Notes: generated from the letters alone by a model not told the origin. A stretch of DNA of 64,000 nucleotides from Halarcobacter bivalviorum (GCF_003346815.1 NZ_CP031217.1:930001-994000); one strand, 5' to 3'. Positions 19,149 to 27,144 are shown, numbered from the stretch's first letter. A program made the numbers and translations.

Positions 19149-19180
19149 AGTAAGGTAAAAAAATTATTTACCTTACTTTT
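19149..19180 (+). terminator. Intrinsic terminator after the lipoprotein gene
   Basis: 11-bp stem (19149-19159 with 19167-19177), A/T loop, followed by TTT. It is 6 bases after the stop. Confidence 0.8.
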
Positions 19181-19390
19181 TAAAATTAAAGTATTTTTTT
19201 ATCTAGTTTTGTAGTGCAACAATCTATTTTACTTGCTAATACATACTCTTAATTTAGAAAAACTAAAATGAATGAAGAATTATTAGTATTAATTAAGAAT
19301 ACAACTTTGATTAATACTATTATTAATCGTATTTAGCTATAAGTGTGCAGATAAACTATCTAATACAATAATCTTATATAGGCACAAGAG

Positions 19391-20404
19391 ATGACAACAG
19401 TTAAATTAATTATTTTAGCATCAATTTTTATTTTTATGGCTGGTGCTATTTTTATAGTATATTTTAGAAAACATAAATTACTTTTTATCTTGGCAACTCT
19501 TATTGCTACAGTTTTTATCTATTTTCTTTTTAAAAGTATATATAATGATATAGTTGATGAAGTAGAGATGAAAACTTTAAAAAAAAGTGAAAAAATATCA
19601 AAAATTATAGAAGAATTTCCTCTTTTAGAAGCTTCTTCTCCTCCTTCACAATATTATGTAATACCTACAATTGAAAAAGAAGAAAATAGTATGCTTCGTT
19701 TAACTAAGGTTTCTGAAAAGCCAAGCCAATTCAATAGTGATGAAGATTGGTTTACAAAAAATAACTTAGCTTCACTTACATATATTGTTCCAAAACCTTT
19801 TAGAGATGTAGGTAATAATTTGCCCTCTTTTATTCCTCAAAAATTTAAGAATTCAATAATAGTTAAAGCTATTCGTGGAAATCCTATAATTGCAATTTAT
19901 GGAAAGGATTTTTCACAGGGTAGGTATTTATTAGCAATTGACCCTAGTACTGGAAAAAAACTATTTTCATTTGATTTTGATCTATACGAATGGCCAAGCT
20001 CTTTTAAACAAGAAGATAAACCTTTTGTTTCTATGGCTACAGTTTGGGCATATGTTGAAGAAAATACTCTTTATGTATCTCATAGTCATCAAACTTATGC
20101 GAGCTCTTCTTTTGGAAATAATGCTTATATAACTGCTATAGATACTAGTTCAAATACTATTCTTTGGCGTTCAAAACCATTAGTAAGTAACTCTAGTAAT
20201 TTTATTGTAAAAAATGATGCAATTATTACAGGTTATGGATTTACTAAAGAAAAAGATTACTTATATATATTAAATAAAAGTGATGGAAGAGTTGTTCAAA
20301 AAATACAAATTAAATCTGGTCCTAGTTATTTAGTTGAAAAAGATAAGCAACTTTATGTAAATACTTATAATACAGATTATATTTTTAAGTATGAAGATAA
20401 ATAG
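19391..20404 (+). CDS. Membrane protein with PQQ-like beta-propeller segment
   Basis: 337 residues. Two N-terminal hydrophobic helices (about 5-25 and 30-50) precede a long extracytoplasmic domain. Repeated blade-like strands AIDPSTGKKLFSFDFDLYEW, AIDTSSNTILWRSKPLV and ILNKSDGRVVQKIQI have the AxDxxTGxxxW rhythm of PQQ-like/outer-membrane assembly propellers. No cofactor residues can be assigned, so an enzymatic role is not supported. It is a single gene, same strand as its neighbours. The preceding 247 bases (19144-19390) hold the terminator and no convincing gene. Confidence 0.65.
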   Translation: MTTVKLIILASIFIFMAGAIFIVYFRKHKLLFILATLIATVFIYFLFKSIYNDIVDEVEMKTLKKSEKISKIIEEFPLLEASSPPSQYYVIPTIEKEENSMLRLTKVSEKPSQFNSDEDWFTKNNLASLTYIVPKPFRDVGNNLPSFIPQKFKNSIIVKAIRGNPIIAIYGKDFSQGRYLLAIDPSTGKKLFSFDFDLYEWPSSFKQEDKPFVSMATVWAYVEENTLYVSHSHQTYASSSFGNNAYITAIDTSSNTILWRSKPLVSNSSNFIVKNDAIITGYGFTKEKDYLYILNKSDGRVVQKIQIKSGPSYLVEKDKQLYVNTYNTDYIFKYEDK

Positions 20405-20485
20405 AAGCATAACTATTTAAAAAATTTTAGATTAATCTAATTTCTTTAATAGTAGTATTTACTATTAAACAAAAATGGAAATATC

Positions 20486-20746
20486 ATGTTAAAAAATTTT
20501 ATTGATAAAACTAAATATTACTACAAACTAACAAAAGCAAAAAAGATTGACACCTATCTGATTTTAGCAGGAGTTTTAGGAGTTATCATTGGTTTATATT
20601 TCTCAATCGCAATTATAAATAAAATATTTGCTTGGTTTATTCTATTTGGTATTTTTATAAAATTATATGATTTTACAGAAAAGATAGAGCGAGATATTAT
20701 TCCTTATGATTTTAATAGTTTATTACCACCTCCACCAAAGAAATAG
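20486..20746 (+). CDS. Small hypothetical membrane protein
   Basis: 86 residues with two adjacent hydrophobic helices (about 24-44 and 46-62), a basic N-terminus and a Pro-rich tail (LLPPPPKK). No family recognised. A ribosome-site-like GGAAA precedes the ATG. It lies upstream of adk but is separated from it by a probable adk promoter. Confidence 0.6.
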   Translation: MLKNFIDKTKYYYKLTKAKKIDTYLILAGVLGVIIGLYFSIAIINKIFAWFILFGIFIKLYDFTEKIERDIIPYDFNSLLPPPPKK

Positions 20747-20802
20747 TAGACTTTAAATAATAGATATCTTTCCATATTATCTGTTCTTAACGACTTTTTT
20801 TA

Positions 20803-20808
20803 TACAAT
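20803..20808 (+). promoter_or_regulatory. Probable -10 box for adk
   Basis: TACAAT after a T-run, 33 bases before the adk ATG at 20842. Confidence 0.4.
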
Positions 20809-20841
20809 CACAACAATAGAAACACACTAAGGAAATTGACT

Positions 20842-21486
20842 ATGAATTTAATGGTATTTGGTGCACCTGGTGCAGGAAAAGGTACACAAGCTAAATTTTT
20901 AATTGAAAAGTATGATATCCCACAAATCTCTACAGGTGATATTTTAAGAGCAGCAATCGCTGATAAAACTGAAATGGGTATGGAAGCTAAGAAGTTTATG
21001 GATGAGGGAAAATTAGTTCCTGATTCAACAATCATTGGTATTATCAAAGATAGACTTGCCCAAGAAGATTGTAAAAAAGGTTTTATCCTTGATGGTTTCC
21101 CAAGAACTCTAGCTCAAGCAGAAGCTTTAAATGAATTAATGGAAAAAATGGAAATCTCTTTAGATAAAGTTATTTCTTTAAATGTTCCAGATGAATTAAT
21201 CGTAGGAAGAATTACAGGAAGAAGAGTTTGTCCAGACTGTGGAGCTTCATTTCACGTTGAATTTAACCCATCAAAAGAAGAGGGTAAATGTGACTACTGT
21301 GGTGGAGAACTAGTTATCAGAAAAGATGACAATGCTGAAACTGTAAAAAGTAGACTTGGTGCATACCATGAGCAAACTGCACCACTAATCAAATTCTATA
21401 CTGACATGGGTGTTATGGTAGAACTTGATGGTACAAAAGATGTATCAGAAGTAACTGCTGATATGTTCGCATCTATCGAAGGATAA
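20842..21486 (+). CDS. adk: Adenylate kinase (zinc-lid form)
   Basis: 214 residues from the ATG 8 bases after AAGGA; a TTG two codons earlier is too close to that site. The P-loop is FGAPGAGKGTQAKFL, followed by the AMP-binding ISTGDILRAA and LDGFPRTLAQAEAL. The LID (about 126-162) contains CPDC and CDYC, four cysteines arranged for a structural zinc, unlike the E. coli lid. It interconverts ATP plus AMP and two ADP. Single gene with its own terminator. Confidence 0.97.
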   Translation: MNLMVFGAPGAGKGTQAKFLIEKYDIPQISTGDILRAAIADKTEMGMEAKKFMDEGKLVPDSTIIGIIKDRLAQEDCKKGFILDGFPRTLAQAEALNELMEKMEISLDKVISLNVPDELIVGRITGRRVCPDCGASFHVEFNPSKEEGKCDYCGGELVIRKDDNAETVKSRLGAYHEQTAPLIKFYTDMGVMVELDGTKDVSEVTADMFASIEG

Positions 21487-21494
21487 TCTTTCAT

Positions 21495-21526
21495 ATAAAA
21501 GAAGTTGAGTTTTCAACTTCTTTTAT
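21495..21526. terminator. Bidirectional terminator between adk and the ATP-grasp gene
   Basis: 14-bp perfect stem (21495-21508 with 21513-21526) around GTTT, A-run on the left and T-run on the right. Confidence 0.85.
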
Positions 21527-21536
21527 TTATTTCATT

Positions 21537-22571
21537 TTATAATATTTTGTTTAGATAAATATTATTTACAGGTACTGTATTTATAAAGTCTTTCTCTAAA
21601 GCTAAAAAAGGAGTATTAATCCTATTTATTGCATTTTCAATCATCAATTCAACTACATTTGTGTAACTTATATCTTTTGCTAATTCACAAGCTTTGGGAA
21701 AATAGCTTGAACCTTCAGTCATTCCAGGGACTAAGTTAGCTTCAAGGAAAAAACATTTTCCTTCTTTATCTGTTTTTATATCAATTCTTCCAAAATCTCT
21801 TACTCCTAAATTTGTAAAAGAATCATAGGCAAGTTTTTCAACTCTTTGTTTTAAATCATACTCAGCAATAGGTTTTAATATTTCACTATTTTCTTTTTTT
21901 ACTTTTTTACCAAGAATTCTTAAACCATTTTTTGATAATGGTGCAATGATCTCAATGGCATAGATACCTAGGTTATTGTTTTTAGTTTTTATTATTGAAA
22001 CAGTAAATTCTCTTCCCTCTAGATATTCTTCAACTAAAACGGGTTCTTTAAACTGTGTATAAAGAGATAATAGTTTACTTTCATACTCTTTAAATGTATT
22101 TACAAAAGATTCATTATCAATTCCATTTCCATTAGCTGCATCCATTGGTTTTAAAAAAAGAGGAAACTTTAATGGAAGTTCATTTTCTTTATATTCTTTT
22201 GGAATTGCAGTAAAAAAATTTGCTGTTGGTATGCCTTTTCTTTTTAAATATGATTTTGCAAGAATTTTATTTGAATCAAATTTTAATGTTTCTTTATTTG
22301 AGCCAGTATAATTAATATTATGTTTTTTAAAATAGTCACTTAACCATATATTTGGTTCATTAATTAATGGTATATATTTTACAGCTAATATTACTAAGTC
22401 AGGTTTTCTTATTAGTATTTTTTCTAAATCAGACTTATCTTCGCAGATACTTAATCTTACGTTATATTTTAATAATCTTAAAGATTTTAAAATACTTTTA
22501 CAGGCAAATTCTGTACCAAATCCACTCTCTTTTAAGTGTCTGTTTGGTGTTGTTATTATTTCTATTTTCAT
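21537..22571 (-). CDS. ATP-grasp ligase related to D-Ala-D-Ala ligase (not Ddl)
   Basis: 344 residues, with ATP-grasp features in order. The N-terminal domain resembles Ddl (TTPNRHLKESGFGTEFACKS), the ATP-binding strand is FPLFLKPMDAANGNGIDNES with VLVEEYLEGREFTVSI, and the metal-binding region is GRIDIKTDKEGKCFFLEANL with VPGMTEGSSYFP. True Ddl enzymes have an EG-x-x-GEDG-type serine loop not seen here. It probably joins an acid to an amine at the expense of ATP, but substrates are unknown. Monocistronic, next to a long noncoding region. Confidence 0.8.
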   Translation of the reverse strand: MKIEIITTPNRHLKESGFGTEFACKSILKSLRLLKYNVRLSICEDKSDLEKILIRKPDLVILAVKYIPLINEPNIWLSDYFKKHNINYTGSNKETLKFDSNKILAKSYLKRKGIPTANFFTAIPKEYKENELPLKFPLFLKPMDAANGNGIDNESFVNTFKEYESKLLSLYTQFKEPVLVEEYLEGREFTVSIIKTKNNNLGIYAIEIIAPLSKNGLRILGKKVKKENSEILKPIAEYDLKQRVEKLAYDSFTNLGVRDFGRIDIKTDKEGKCFFLEANLVPGMTEGSSYFPKACELAKDISYTNVVELMIENAINRINTPFLALEKDFINTVPVNNIYLNKIL

Positions 22572-22654
22572 AGGTTTTCCTTTTTTTCATATAAACAAAT
22601 GATTATTCTCAATATTTATATGTAAAACTACAAAGATTATAATGTATCAATCTC

Positions 22655-22670
22655 TAATGTAATTACATTA
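22655..22670. promoter_or_regulatory. 16-bp perfect palindrome
   Basis: TAATGTAATTACATTA upstream of the ATP-grasp gene; a possible dimeric regulator operator, though chance in AT-rich DNA is possible. Confidence 0.3.
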
Positions 22671-23260
22671 TTATCTTGTAATGATATTAGTTAATATATA
22701 TTTACAGTTTTAATGGAATTTAGCTATTTATTAAGCACGCTATACGTGAGTATTATTGCTATTAGGAATACCCTGTAAATAAAAGTGTATTACTAGTATG
22801 AGTGTTTGAACAAATAATTGAAATATTTGTTATTATAGATTAAGTTATATAATGATTATTAAATAGCTTAATATGAATTAAATTATGGTTCTACTATTTT
22901 AATTTTAGTTTTTTTAATTTTTTTCAGCTCTTTTTTTATTATTTTGAAGGTATTATTTCTACTATTATTAAATGTTTTTACCTTTATCTATTTCATCTCC
23001 TTTATATGTTTTATATTACAGTATATCTGAAAAAAGTGAATATAATTCCATAATTAAAATTTAATTAAAAATAAGTATTTTATCTTATGATATTTAGTAG
23101 CATTATAAACTTTAGACAAAAAATTTGCTATTTTTATTATTTTTAGATATGATGTATGCACTTAAAGAAAATTAGTATTTATTCAATGTTTGCTTTTTAT
23201 TGACTTCAATGTTAACACTTATCTCTCAAAAAAATTACAATCTGGTTTAGCTTTACTAAA

Positions 23261-23278
23261 TACTTCATATATGAAGTA
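23261..23278. promoter_or_regulatory. 18-bp perfect palindrome in the csp leader
   Basis: TACTTCATATATGAAGTA ends 20 bases before the csp ATG. It could be an operator or a cold-sensitive mRNA hairpin near the ribosome site. Confidence 0.4.
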
Positions 23279-23298
23279 ATATATATAAAAGGAATTTT

Positions 23299-23517
23299 AT
23301 GTCAAATAGATATAATGGAACTGTAAAATGGTTCAATAGTGAAAAAGGTTTTGGATTTATCCAATTAGAAGATGGAACAAAAGATATTTTTGTACATTAT
23401 AGAGAAATTAACAATACTGGATATGGAAAAGTTTCATTGGATGAAGATCAAAAAGTAAGTTTCTTAATTGGAAATAACGAAAAAGGTGATTTTGCACAAA
23501 GTGTAGAAATCATATAA
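23299..23517 (+). CDS. Cold-shock domain protein (CspA family)
   Basis: 72 residues, single OB-fold. [20 protein letters not shown] carries RNP1 (KGFGFIQ) and DIFVHYREI carries RNP2, the nucleic-acid-binding motifs; [17 protein letters not shown] matches the rest of the family. It binds single-stranded RNA or DNA as an RNA chaperone. AAAGGAA precedes the ATG. The long leader with palindromes fits the usual post-transcriptional control of csp genes. Monocistronic with a stem-loop after it. Confidence 0.93.
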   Translation: MSNRYNGTVKWFNSEKGFGFIQLEDGTKDIFVHYREINNTGYGKVSLDEDQKVSFLIGNNEKGDFAQSVEII

Positions 23518-23548
23518 TCATATTCAAATACTTATTCTAAAATAATTA

Positions 23549-23591
23549 TAAAGTTTAGTATAAGACTATTAAATATAGTCTTATGAACTTT
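23549..23591 (+). terminator. Hairpin after csp
   Basis: 10-bp stem 23560-23569 with 23575-23584 (ATAAGACTAT/ATAGTCTTAT), extended by AAAGTT/AACTTT outside. No marked T-run follows. Confidence 0.6.
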
Positions 23592-23704
23592 ATCTACTAT
23601 ATTTAACTTTAGTATACTTTTTATAATAAAAAATCTACTTATTAAATAACTACAACTGTGAACGAATATATTGTTCAACATAATAATAAAATCAAAGGAA
23701 AAGA

Positions 23705-23845
23705 ATGTATATTCTTACAAAAAAATATAAACATGAAGTATTTCAAAGACTTCTAAAAGCTAAAGAAAGTTTTAAAGATGCATGTTCAAAATCTGGACTT
23801 ACTGTGAAGCAAGCAAAAAAATTTCTAGCTACAAACTCACTTTAA
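23705..23845 (+). CDS. Small hypothetical protein (46 aa)
   Basis: 46 codons ATG to TAA, with AAAGGAAAAG ideally spaced upstream. The translation begins MYILTKKYKHEVFQRLLKAK and ends LATNSL: basic, helical, with one Cys. No family recognised. The GLTVKQAKKFLATNSL part resembles a short HTH-like or ribosome-binding helix, but this is not a supported call. A 10-bp inverted repeat (23865-23874 with 23890-23899) followed by TCTTTT is positioned as its terminator. It may belong to a cold-shock or stationary-phase response, judging only by its neighbour csp. Confidence 0.6.
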   Translation: MYILTKKYKHEVFQRLLKAKESFKDACSKSGLTVKQAKKFLATNSL

Positions 23846-23864
23846 TTTATTAAACATTTAAATT

Positions 23865-23904
23865 TATTATTAATACTATTAACCCAGGGATTAATAATAT
23901 CTTT
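23865..23904 (+). terminator. Probable terminator after the 46-aa gene
   Basis: TATTATTAAT (23865-23874) pairs with ATTAATAATA (23890-23899), 15-base loop, followed by TCTTTT. Confidence 0.5.
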
Positions 23905-24128
23905 TAAGCAAAACTGTCTCTAAAATTTTAAACTTCAATGATACTAATAACTATTTTTGTTCTACCTCTTATTTATATAAATATCTTACTAATTACTAAA
24001 TTAAGTTTTATACTAGTGATTGATATGATTAAATAAAAGTAAGCATTTTATATATATTACATTACTGGACTATTTTCTTATACATCTACTTGATTTGAAA
24101 ATGTAAGTAAAATAAGATATACTTTAAT

Positions 24129-25010
24129 ATGAAACATATTATTGAAAATAAACTATTTGCTGTTATTAATGCTATTCCTAATCCTATAATTGTCATTAGT
24201 TGTGATAAACTACAAAGTGTAAATAGTGCTTTTTTAGAATTTTTTGATGTTCAGTTTATCGAAGAGTTTAATAATGTTCATGATTGTTTAGCAAAACTTT
24301 TTGTAGAAAATAATAATTCTTTTACACTTTCTAATGTACCTAAAAGTCAATATTGGACTGACTATCTATTTATACATCCAGAAGTCAATCGTATTGTATC
24401 TATTATAAACTCAGATAATCAAATGATTGATTTTGAACTAACAATTAAAAAAATAGAAAATGAATCTGAATATATTATTGTATTTAATGATATTACTCAA
24501 TTTATTTCTGAAAAAAATGAATATAAGTATTTTGCATATCATGATCATTTAACAAAAATATATAATAGACAAATATTTGATGAGTTGTTCTTAAAAGAGA
24601 TTGAAAATAAAAAAAGATATAACGATCCTTTTTCTATTCTTTTATTAGATATAGATTACTTTAAAAAGGTCAATGATAATTATGGACATTATATTGGAGA
24701 TTTAACACTCATTGTATTAACTAAGCTTATTAATAAAGATTTACGTATTAATGATATTTTTGCAAGATGGGGTGGAGAAGAATTTATTATACTTTTACCA
24801 AGAACAGAAATTGATATAGCATATACTAAAGCTCAAGAGATAAGAGCATTAGTTGAGTCTCATGTTGATAAAGAGCTTCCTTCTATTACAATAAGTATTG
24901 GTGTAACTGAAGTTAATGATTTTGATACTACAAAAACATGTTTAGAACGGGTAGATAAAGCTTTATATCTTGCAAAAGTAAAGCGTAATGATGTAGTAAA
25001 AGTAATTTGA
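24129..25010 (+). CDS. Diguanylate cyclase with N-terminal PAS-like domain
   Basis: 293 residues, soluble. The N-terminal part (PNPIIVISCDKLQSVNSAFL) is PAS-like. The GGDEF domain starts around residue 130 with YHDHLTKIYNRQIFDELF, then LLLDIDYFKKVNDNYGHYIG, and the catalytic ARWGGEEFIILLPR (GGEEF variant, active in the family). No RxxD product-inhibition motif is obvious. It would make c-di-GMP from two GTP, with output set by the PAS input. It ends 53 bases before a convergent gene; a 16-bp palindrome (25045-25060) lies between them. Confidence 0.92.
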   Translation: MKHIIENKLFAVINAIPNPIIVISCDKLQSVNSAFLEFFDVQFIEEFNNVHDCLAKLFVENNNSFTLSNVPKSQYWTDYLFIHPEVNRIVSIINSDNQMIDFELTIKKIENESEYIIVFNDITQFISEKNEYKYFAYHDHLTKIYNRQIFDELFLKEIENKKRYNDPFSILLLDIDYFKKVNDNYGHYIGDLTLIVLTKLINKDLRINDIFARWGGEEFIILLPRTEIDIAYTKAQEIRALVESHVDKELPSITISIGVTEVNDFDTTKTCLERVDKALYLAKVKRNDVVKVI

Positions 25011-25044
25011 TTATTAATTAACAATAAAGTTATAGTTGAACTTA

Positions 25045-25060
25045 AATATTTCGAAATATT
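25045..25060. terminator. Palindrome between convergent genes
   Basis: AATATTTCGAAATATT is a perfect 16-bp palindrome between the cyclase stop and the convergent coiled-coil gene; a tight terminator-like stem is possible. Confidence 0.4.
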
Positions 25061-25063
25061 ATT

Positions 25064-25438
25064 CTAAATAGAACTATTTATCTTACTTAATTCAAAGTTA
25101 GTTTTTTTCTCTAACTCTTCTATTTTTTTGATAAGCTCTTCTTGTGTTTGAAATTCACATTTTTGACAAATGGCTTCTATTAACGCATATTTAGTTTGAG
25201 GACTTTCATCAAGTTTTGATTTCTCTTTCTCTTTTTGTATCTCATTTCTTTTAGTAATCACTCTTTTAAGATATAAATCAACTGCTTTTGAATCAAGTTC
25301 TCCTTCAAGCATAAACATCTCGATATTGGCTAATATCTCTTCAACTTTTTCTTTTAAACTATTAAAGTTGTATTGTGTTTTATCTTTGATTAATTCTTCT
25401 ATTTTTTTATCTACGATTACTATCTCATCAGTATACAT
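25064..25438 (-). CDS. Hypothetical coiled-coil protein
   Basis: 124 residues, almost entirely Lys/Glu/Leu/Ile helical heptads (LIKDKTQYNFNSLKEKVEEI, KRNEIQKEKEKSK). A region around 89-102 (YALIEAICQKCEFQ) contains a CxxC pair, but a single one. No signal or membrane segment. Function unknown; the composition suggests a coiled-coil scaffold. Confidence 0.6.
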   Translation of the reverse strand: MYTDEIVIVDKKIEELIKDKTQYNFNSLKEKVEEILANIEMFMLEGELDSKAVDLYLKRVITKRNEIQKEKEKSKLDESPQTKYALIEAICQKCEFQTQEELIKKIEELEKKTNFELSKINSSI

Positions 25439-25503
25439 ATTTTCCCTTACTATATTGTTGTTTAGTTTTTATCATAAAAAAACTAAATTTAAGAAACTTC
25501 CTT

Positions 25504-25509
25504 TATAAT
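25504..25509 (+). promoter_or_regulatory. Probable -10 box for the 40-aa gene
   Basis: TATAAT 28 bases upstream of the small-membrane-protein ATG at 25538. Confidence 0.45.
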
Positions 25510-25537
25510 AATTGCTATTAAAATTTAGGGAAAAACA

Positions 25538-25660
25538 ATGAGAAATATCTTAATAATAAGCATGGTAGTTGTAGCTATTGCATATATGTTTGTACTTATG
25601 AAAGATAAGTATGATAGTATTCAAGAGACAAATGCAAAGATAGCTCAACAAAAGAGTTAA
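25538..25660 (+). CDS. Small single-pass membrane protein (40 aa)
   Basis: 40 codons ATG to TAA with a TTAGGG ribosome-site-like sequence and a TATAAT upstream. The translation opens MRNILIISMVVVAIAYMFVL, one transmembrane helix, then a charged tail (KDKYDSIQETNAKIAQQKS). No family recognised. Promoter, ribosome site and hydrophobic-plus-charged design together support a real small protein, possibly an accessory subunit of a membrane complex. Confidence 0.6.
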   Translation: MRNILIISMVVVAIAYMFVLMKDKYDSIQETNAKIAQQKS

Positions 25661-25702
25661 AGATGGGATTAAAAGAGATTAGATAAATCTCTTTTAATTT
25701 TA

Positions 25703-26149
25703 TTATTTACAAGCTTTATAGTTTTGAATTGCAAAATAAATATTTGCAATAATTGCAATAATCCATCCAATAACCGGAATGAAAAACAGAACATCACATA
25801 CTAGGTGTATTAAAGTAGGTGTTAGTTTTCCATACTCTTTTTCTTTATCCTCTTCCATAATTGCAAATCTTGTAACAGCAGTTCCTATAAAACCAAAAAA
25901 TAGTGTTAATAAAAGTGCGATAATAGCTCTTGGTGTATTATCTTTTTTCTCTTCAAATACAGGTTTTGTAATATTAAATACTTCAATAGCCTTATTCTCT
26001 TCTGAGATATTAAAATCAACTGTTTGTCCTACATATGGAGTACCTTCACTTCGCCATTCATTTTTAACAAATGTATATCTTTCACCATTTTGTGCTTTTA
26101 TAGTATATAGACTACCATTTTTATCAACACCTAAAATTTTACCTTCCAT
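25703..26149 (-). CDS. TM2-like membrane protein with N-terminal OB-type domain
   Basis: 148 residues. The N-terminal 60 (MEGKILGVDKNGSLYTIKAQ then VGQTVDFNI) resemble a small cold-shock/OB-like beta-barrel as in some TM2 proteins. Two helices follow, about 75-92 (ALLLTLFFGFIGTAVTRFAI) and 115-140 (FFIPVIGWIIAIIANIYFA), separated by a charged loop. Function unknown. Its start is divergent from the cupin gene and shares an identical 14-base translation leader with it. Confidence 0.7.
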   Translation of the reverse strand: MEGKILGVDKNGSLYTIKAQNGERYTFVKNEWRSEGTPYVGQTVDFNISEENKAIEVFNITKPVFEEKKDNTPRAIIALLLTLFFGFIGTAVTRFAIMEEDKEKEYGKLTPTLIHLVCDVLFFIPVIGWIIAIIANIYFAIQNYKACK

Positions 26150-26236
26150 TTAAGACCTTTATAATAATATGTTATATTATATAAAAAATAATATTATTTA
26201 GATATAAAATAAAAATATTGAAAAAGGTCTTAAATG
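26147..26236. promoter_or_regulatory. Divergent promoter spacer with symmetrical leaders
   Basis: AAAGGTCTTAAATG occurs at 26223-26236 on the plus strand and, reversed, at 26147-26160 on the minus strand. It is a perfect 14-bp inverted repeat containing each gene's ribosome site and start codon. The 62 bases between are AT-only-like sequence suitable for two back-to-back promoters. Confidence 0.65.
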
Positions 26237-26545
26237 TTGGGTAATCTTTTTGAAAATCTTATCGTAGATAAAAAGAAAGAACAATTTTTTGATTTAATAA
26301 AAAATGATAAAGTAAGAATAGAAAAAATAGTTTCAAATGGACAAGCTTCAGCTATAGATTTTTGGTATGAACAAGAAGAGAATGAATTTGTTGTTTTACT
26401 AAAAGGAGAGGCCATTTTAGAGTTTGAAGATAAGGAAGTTCTTTTGACAGAGGGAACTTATATAAATATAGATTCAAAACAAAAACATAGAGTAAAATAT
26501 ACCTCTAAAGATAGAACTACTATTTGGTTAGCAGTTTTTTATTAG
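26234..26545 (+). CDS. Cupin-domain protein
   Basis: 103 residues, single small cupin. The strands ENEFVVLLKGEAILEFEDKE and LTEGTYINIDSKQKHRVKYT give the two cupin motifs, with acidic and His residues (E, H of QKHRVKY) that could bind metal, though the first motif lacks the usual HxH pair. The substrate is not predictable. It is divergent from the TM2-like gene, and the NTF2-like gene follows after a short gap. Confidence 0.7.
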   Translation: MLGNLFENLIVDKKKEQFFDLIKNDKVRIEKIVSNGQASAIDFWYEQEENEFVVLLKGEAILEFEDKEVLLTEGTYINIDSKQKHRVKYTSKDRTTIWLAVFY

Positions 26546-26619
26546 TTTTTGTAAAAAGCTCACTAAAAACTCATTTTATTTTGATAATTTATATGATTAC
26601 AAAAAAAGGAAAACTTTTA

Positions 26620-27144
26620 ATGAATAATGCTTATAAAGATATAGTTTCAAAATATATTTATGCAAAAGATAATAATAAACCTCACCTTATGAAATCAGTT
26701 TTTACAGAAGTTTCAAAACTTGATGTAAAGCTAAAATCTCAAAATATCTCTTTTCCTGCAACCACAAAAGGTCTTAAAGAGATTACTGAGGTTTTAATCA
26801 GTAGTTTTAACAATACTTACGACAATGTTTATACTTTATGTTTGGAAGATACTTTAGTTTTAGAAGAGAACTCTTTAAAATCTATTTGGCTTGTTGTAAT
26901 GACAGAAAAACAAAGTGGTAAAGTAAGATTTGGTTATGGCTCTTATTATTGGTCTTTTCATAATAACAATTTAGCAGAGTATTTAAATATCACTATTGAA
27001 AATATGATTATCTTAGAAGAGAAGTTTGCAGATGAGCTTTTAACTTGGATCTCTTCTTTAGCTTATCCTTGGTGTGAATCTAAAATTATTCTTGAAAGTT
27101 TACCCAAAATAGAGGAGTTAGACTCTTTTAGAAAAGAGTTTTAA
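26620..27144 (+). CDS. SnoaL/NTF2-like fold protein
   Basis: 174 residues from the ATG that has AAAGGA 9 bases upstream; longer frames starting at 26524 (TTG) or 26593 lack as good a site. DIVSKYIYAKDNNKPHLMKS followed by FTEVSKL is the alpha-helical entry of NTF2-like cone folds, and KSIWLVVMTEKQSGKVRFGY with the SYYWSFHNNN strand completes the sheet. No catalytic residues can be assigned. It ends in a strong hairpin shared with the convergent MBL gene. Confidence 0.65.
   Translation: MNNAYKDIVSKYIYAKDNNKPHLMKSVFTEVSKLDVKLKSQNISFPATTKGLKEITEVLISSFNNTYDNVYTLCLEDTLVLEENSLKSIWLVVMTEKQSGKVRFGYGSYYWSFHNNNLAEYLNITIENMIILEEKFADELLTWISSLAYPWCESKIILESLPKIEELDSFRKEF

Larger units (their letters stand above)
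22572..23298. other. 727-bp AT-rich noncoding region
   Basis: No ORF with a ribosome site is visible on either strand; the longest candidate (21 codons near 22712) lacks one. It contains a perfect 16-bp palindrome TAATGTAATTACATTA at 22655-22670, 84 bases upstream of the ATP-grasp start. The right end forms the csp leader with the 14-base match to the region before 16517 (23231-23244) and an 18-bp palindrome (23261-23278). The remainder is featureless AT-rich sequence. Confidence 0.6.

Noticed and set aside
19268..19336. 22-codon frame MNEELLVLIKNTTLINTIINRI.
   Set aside because: No ribosome site precedes it, and the sequence is simple AT-rich; chance frame.
20836..20841. TTG start for adenylate kinase two codons upstream of the chosen ATG.
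   Set aside because: Only two bases from the ribosome site; the ATG at 20842 has the right spacing and gives the family-standard 214 residues.
22712..22777. 21-codon frame beginning MEFSYLL near 22712 in the long noncoding region.
   Set aside because: No ribosome site or promoter, too short, and composition is like the flanking noncoding DNA.
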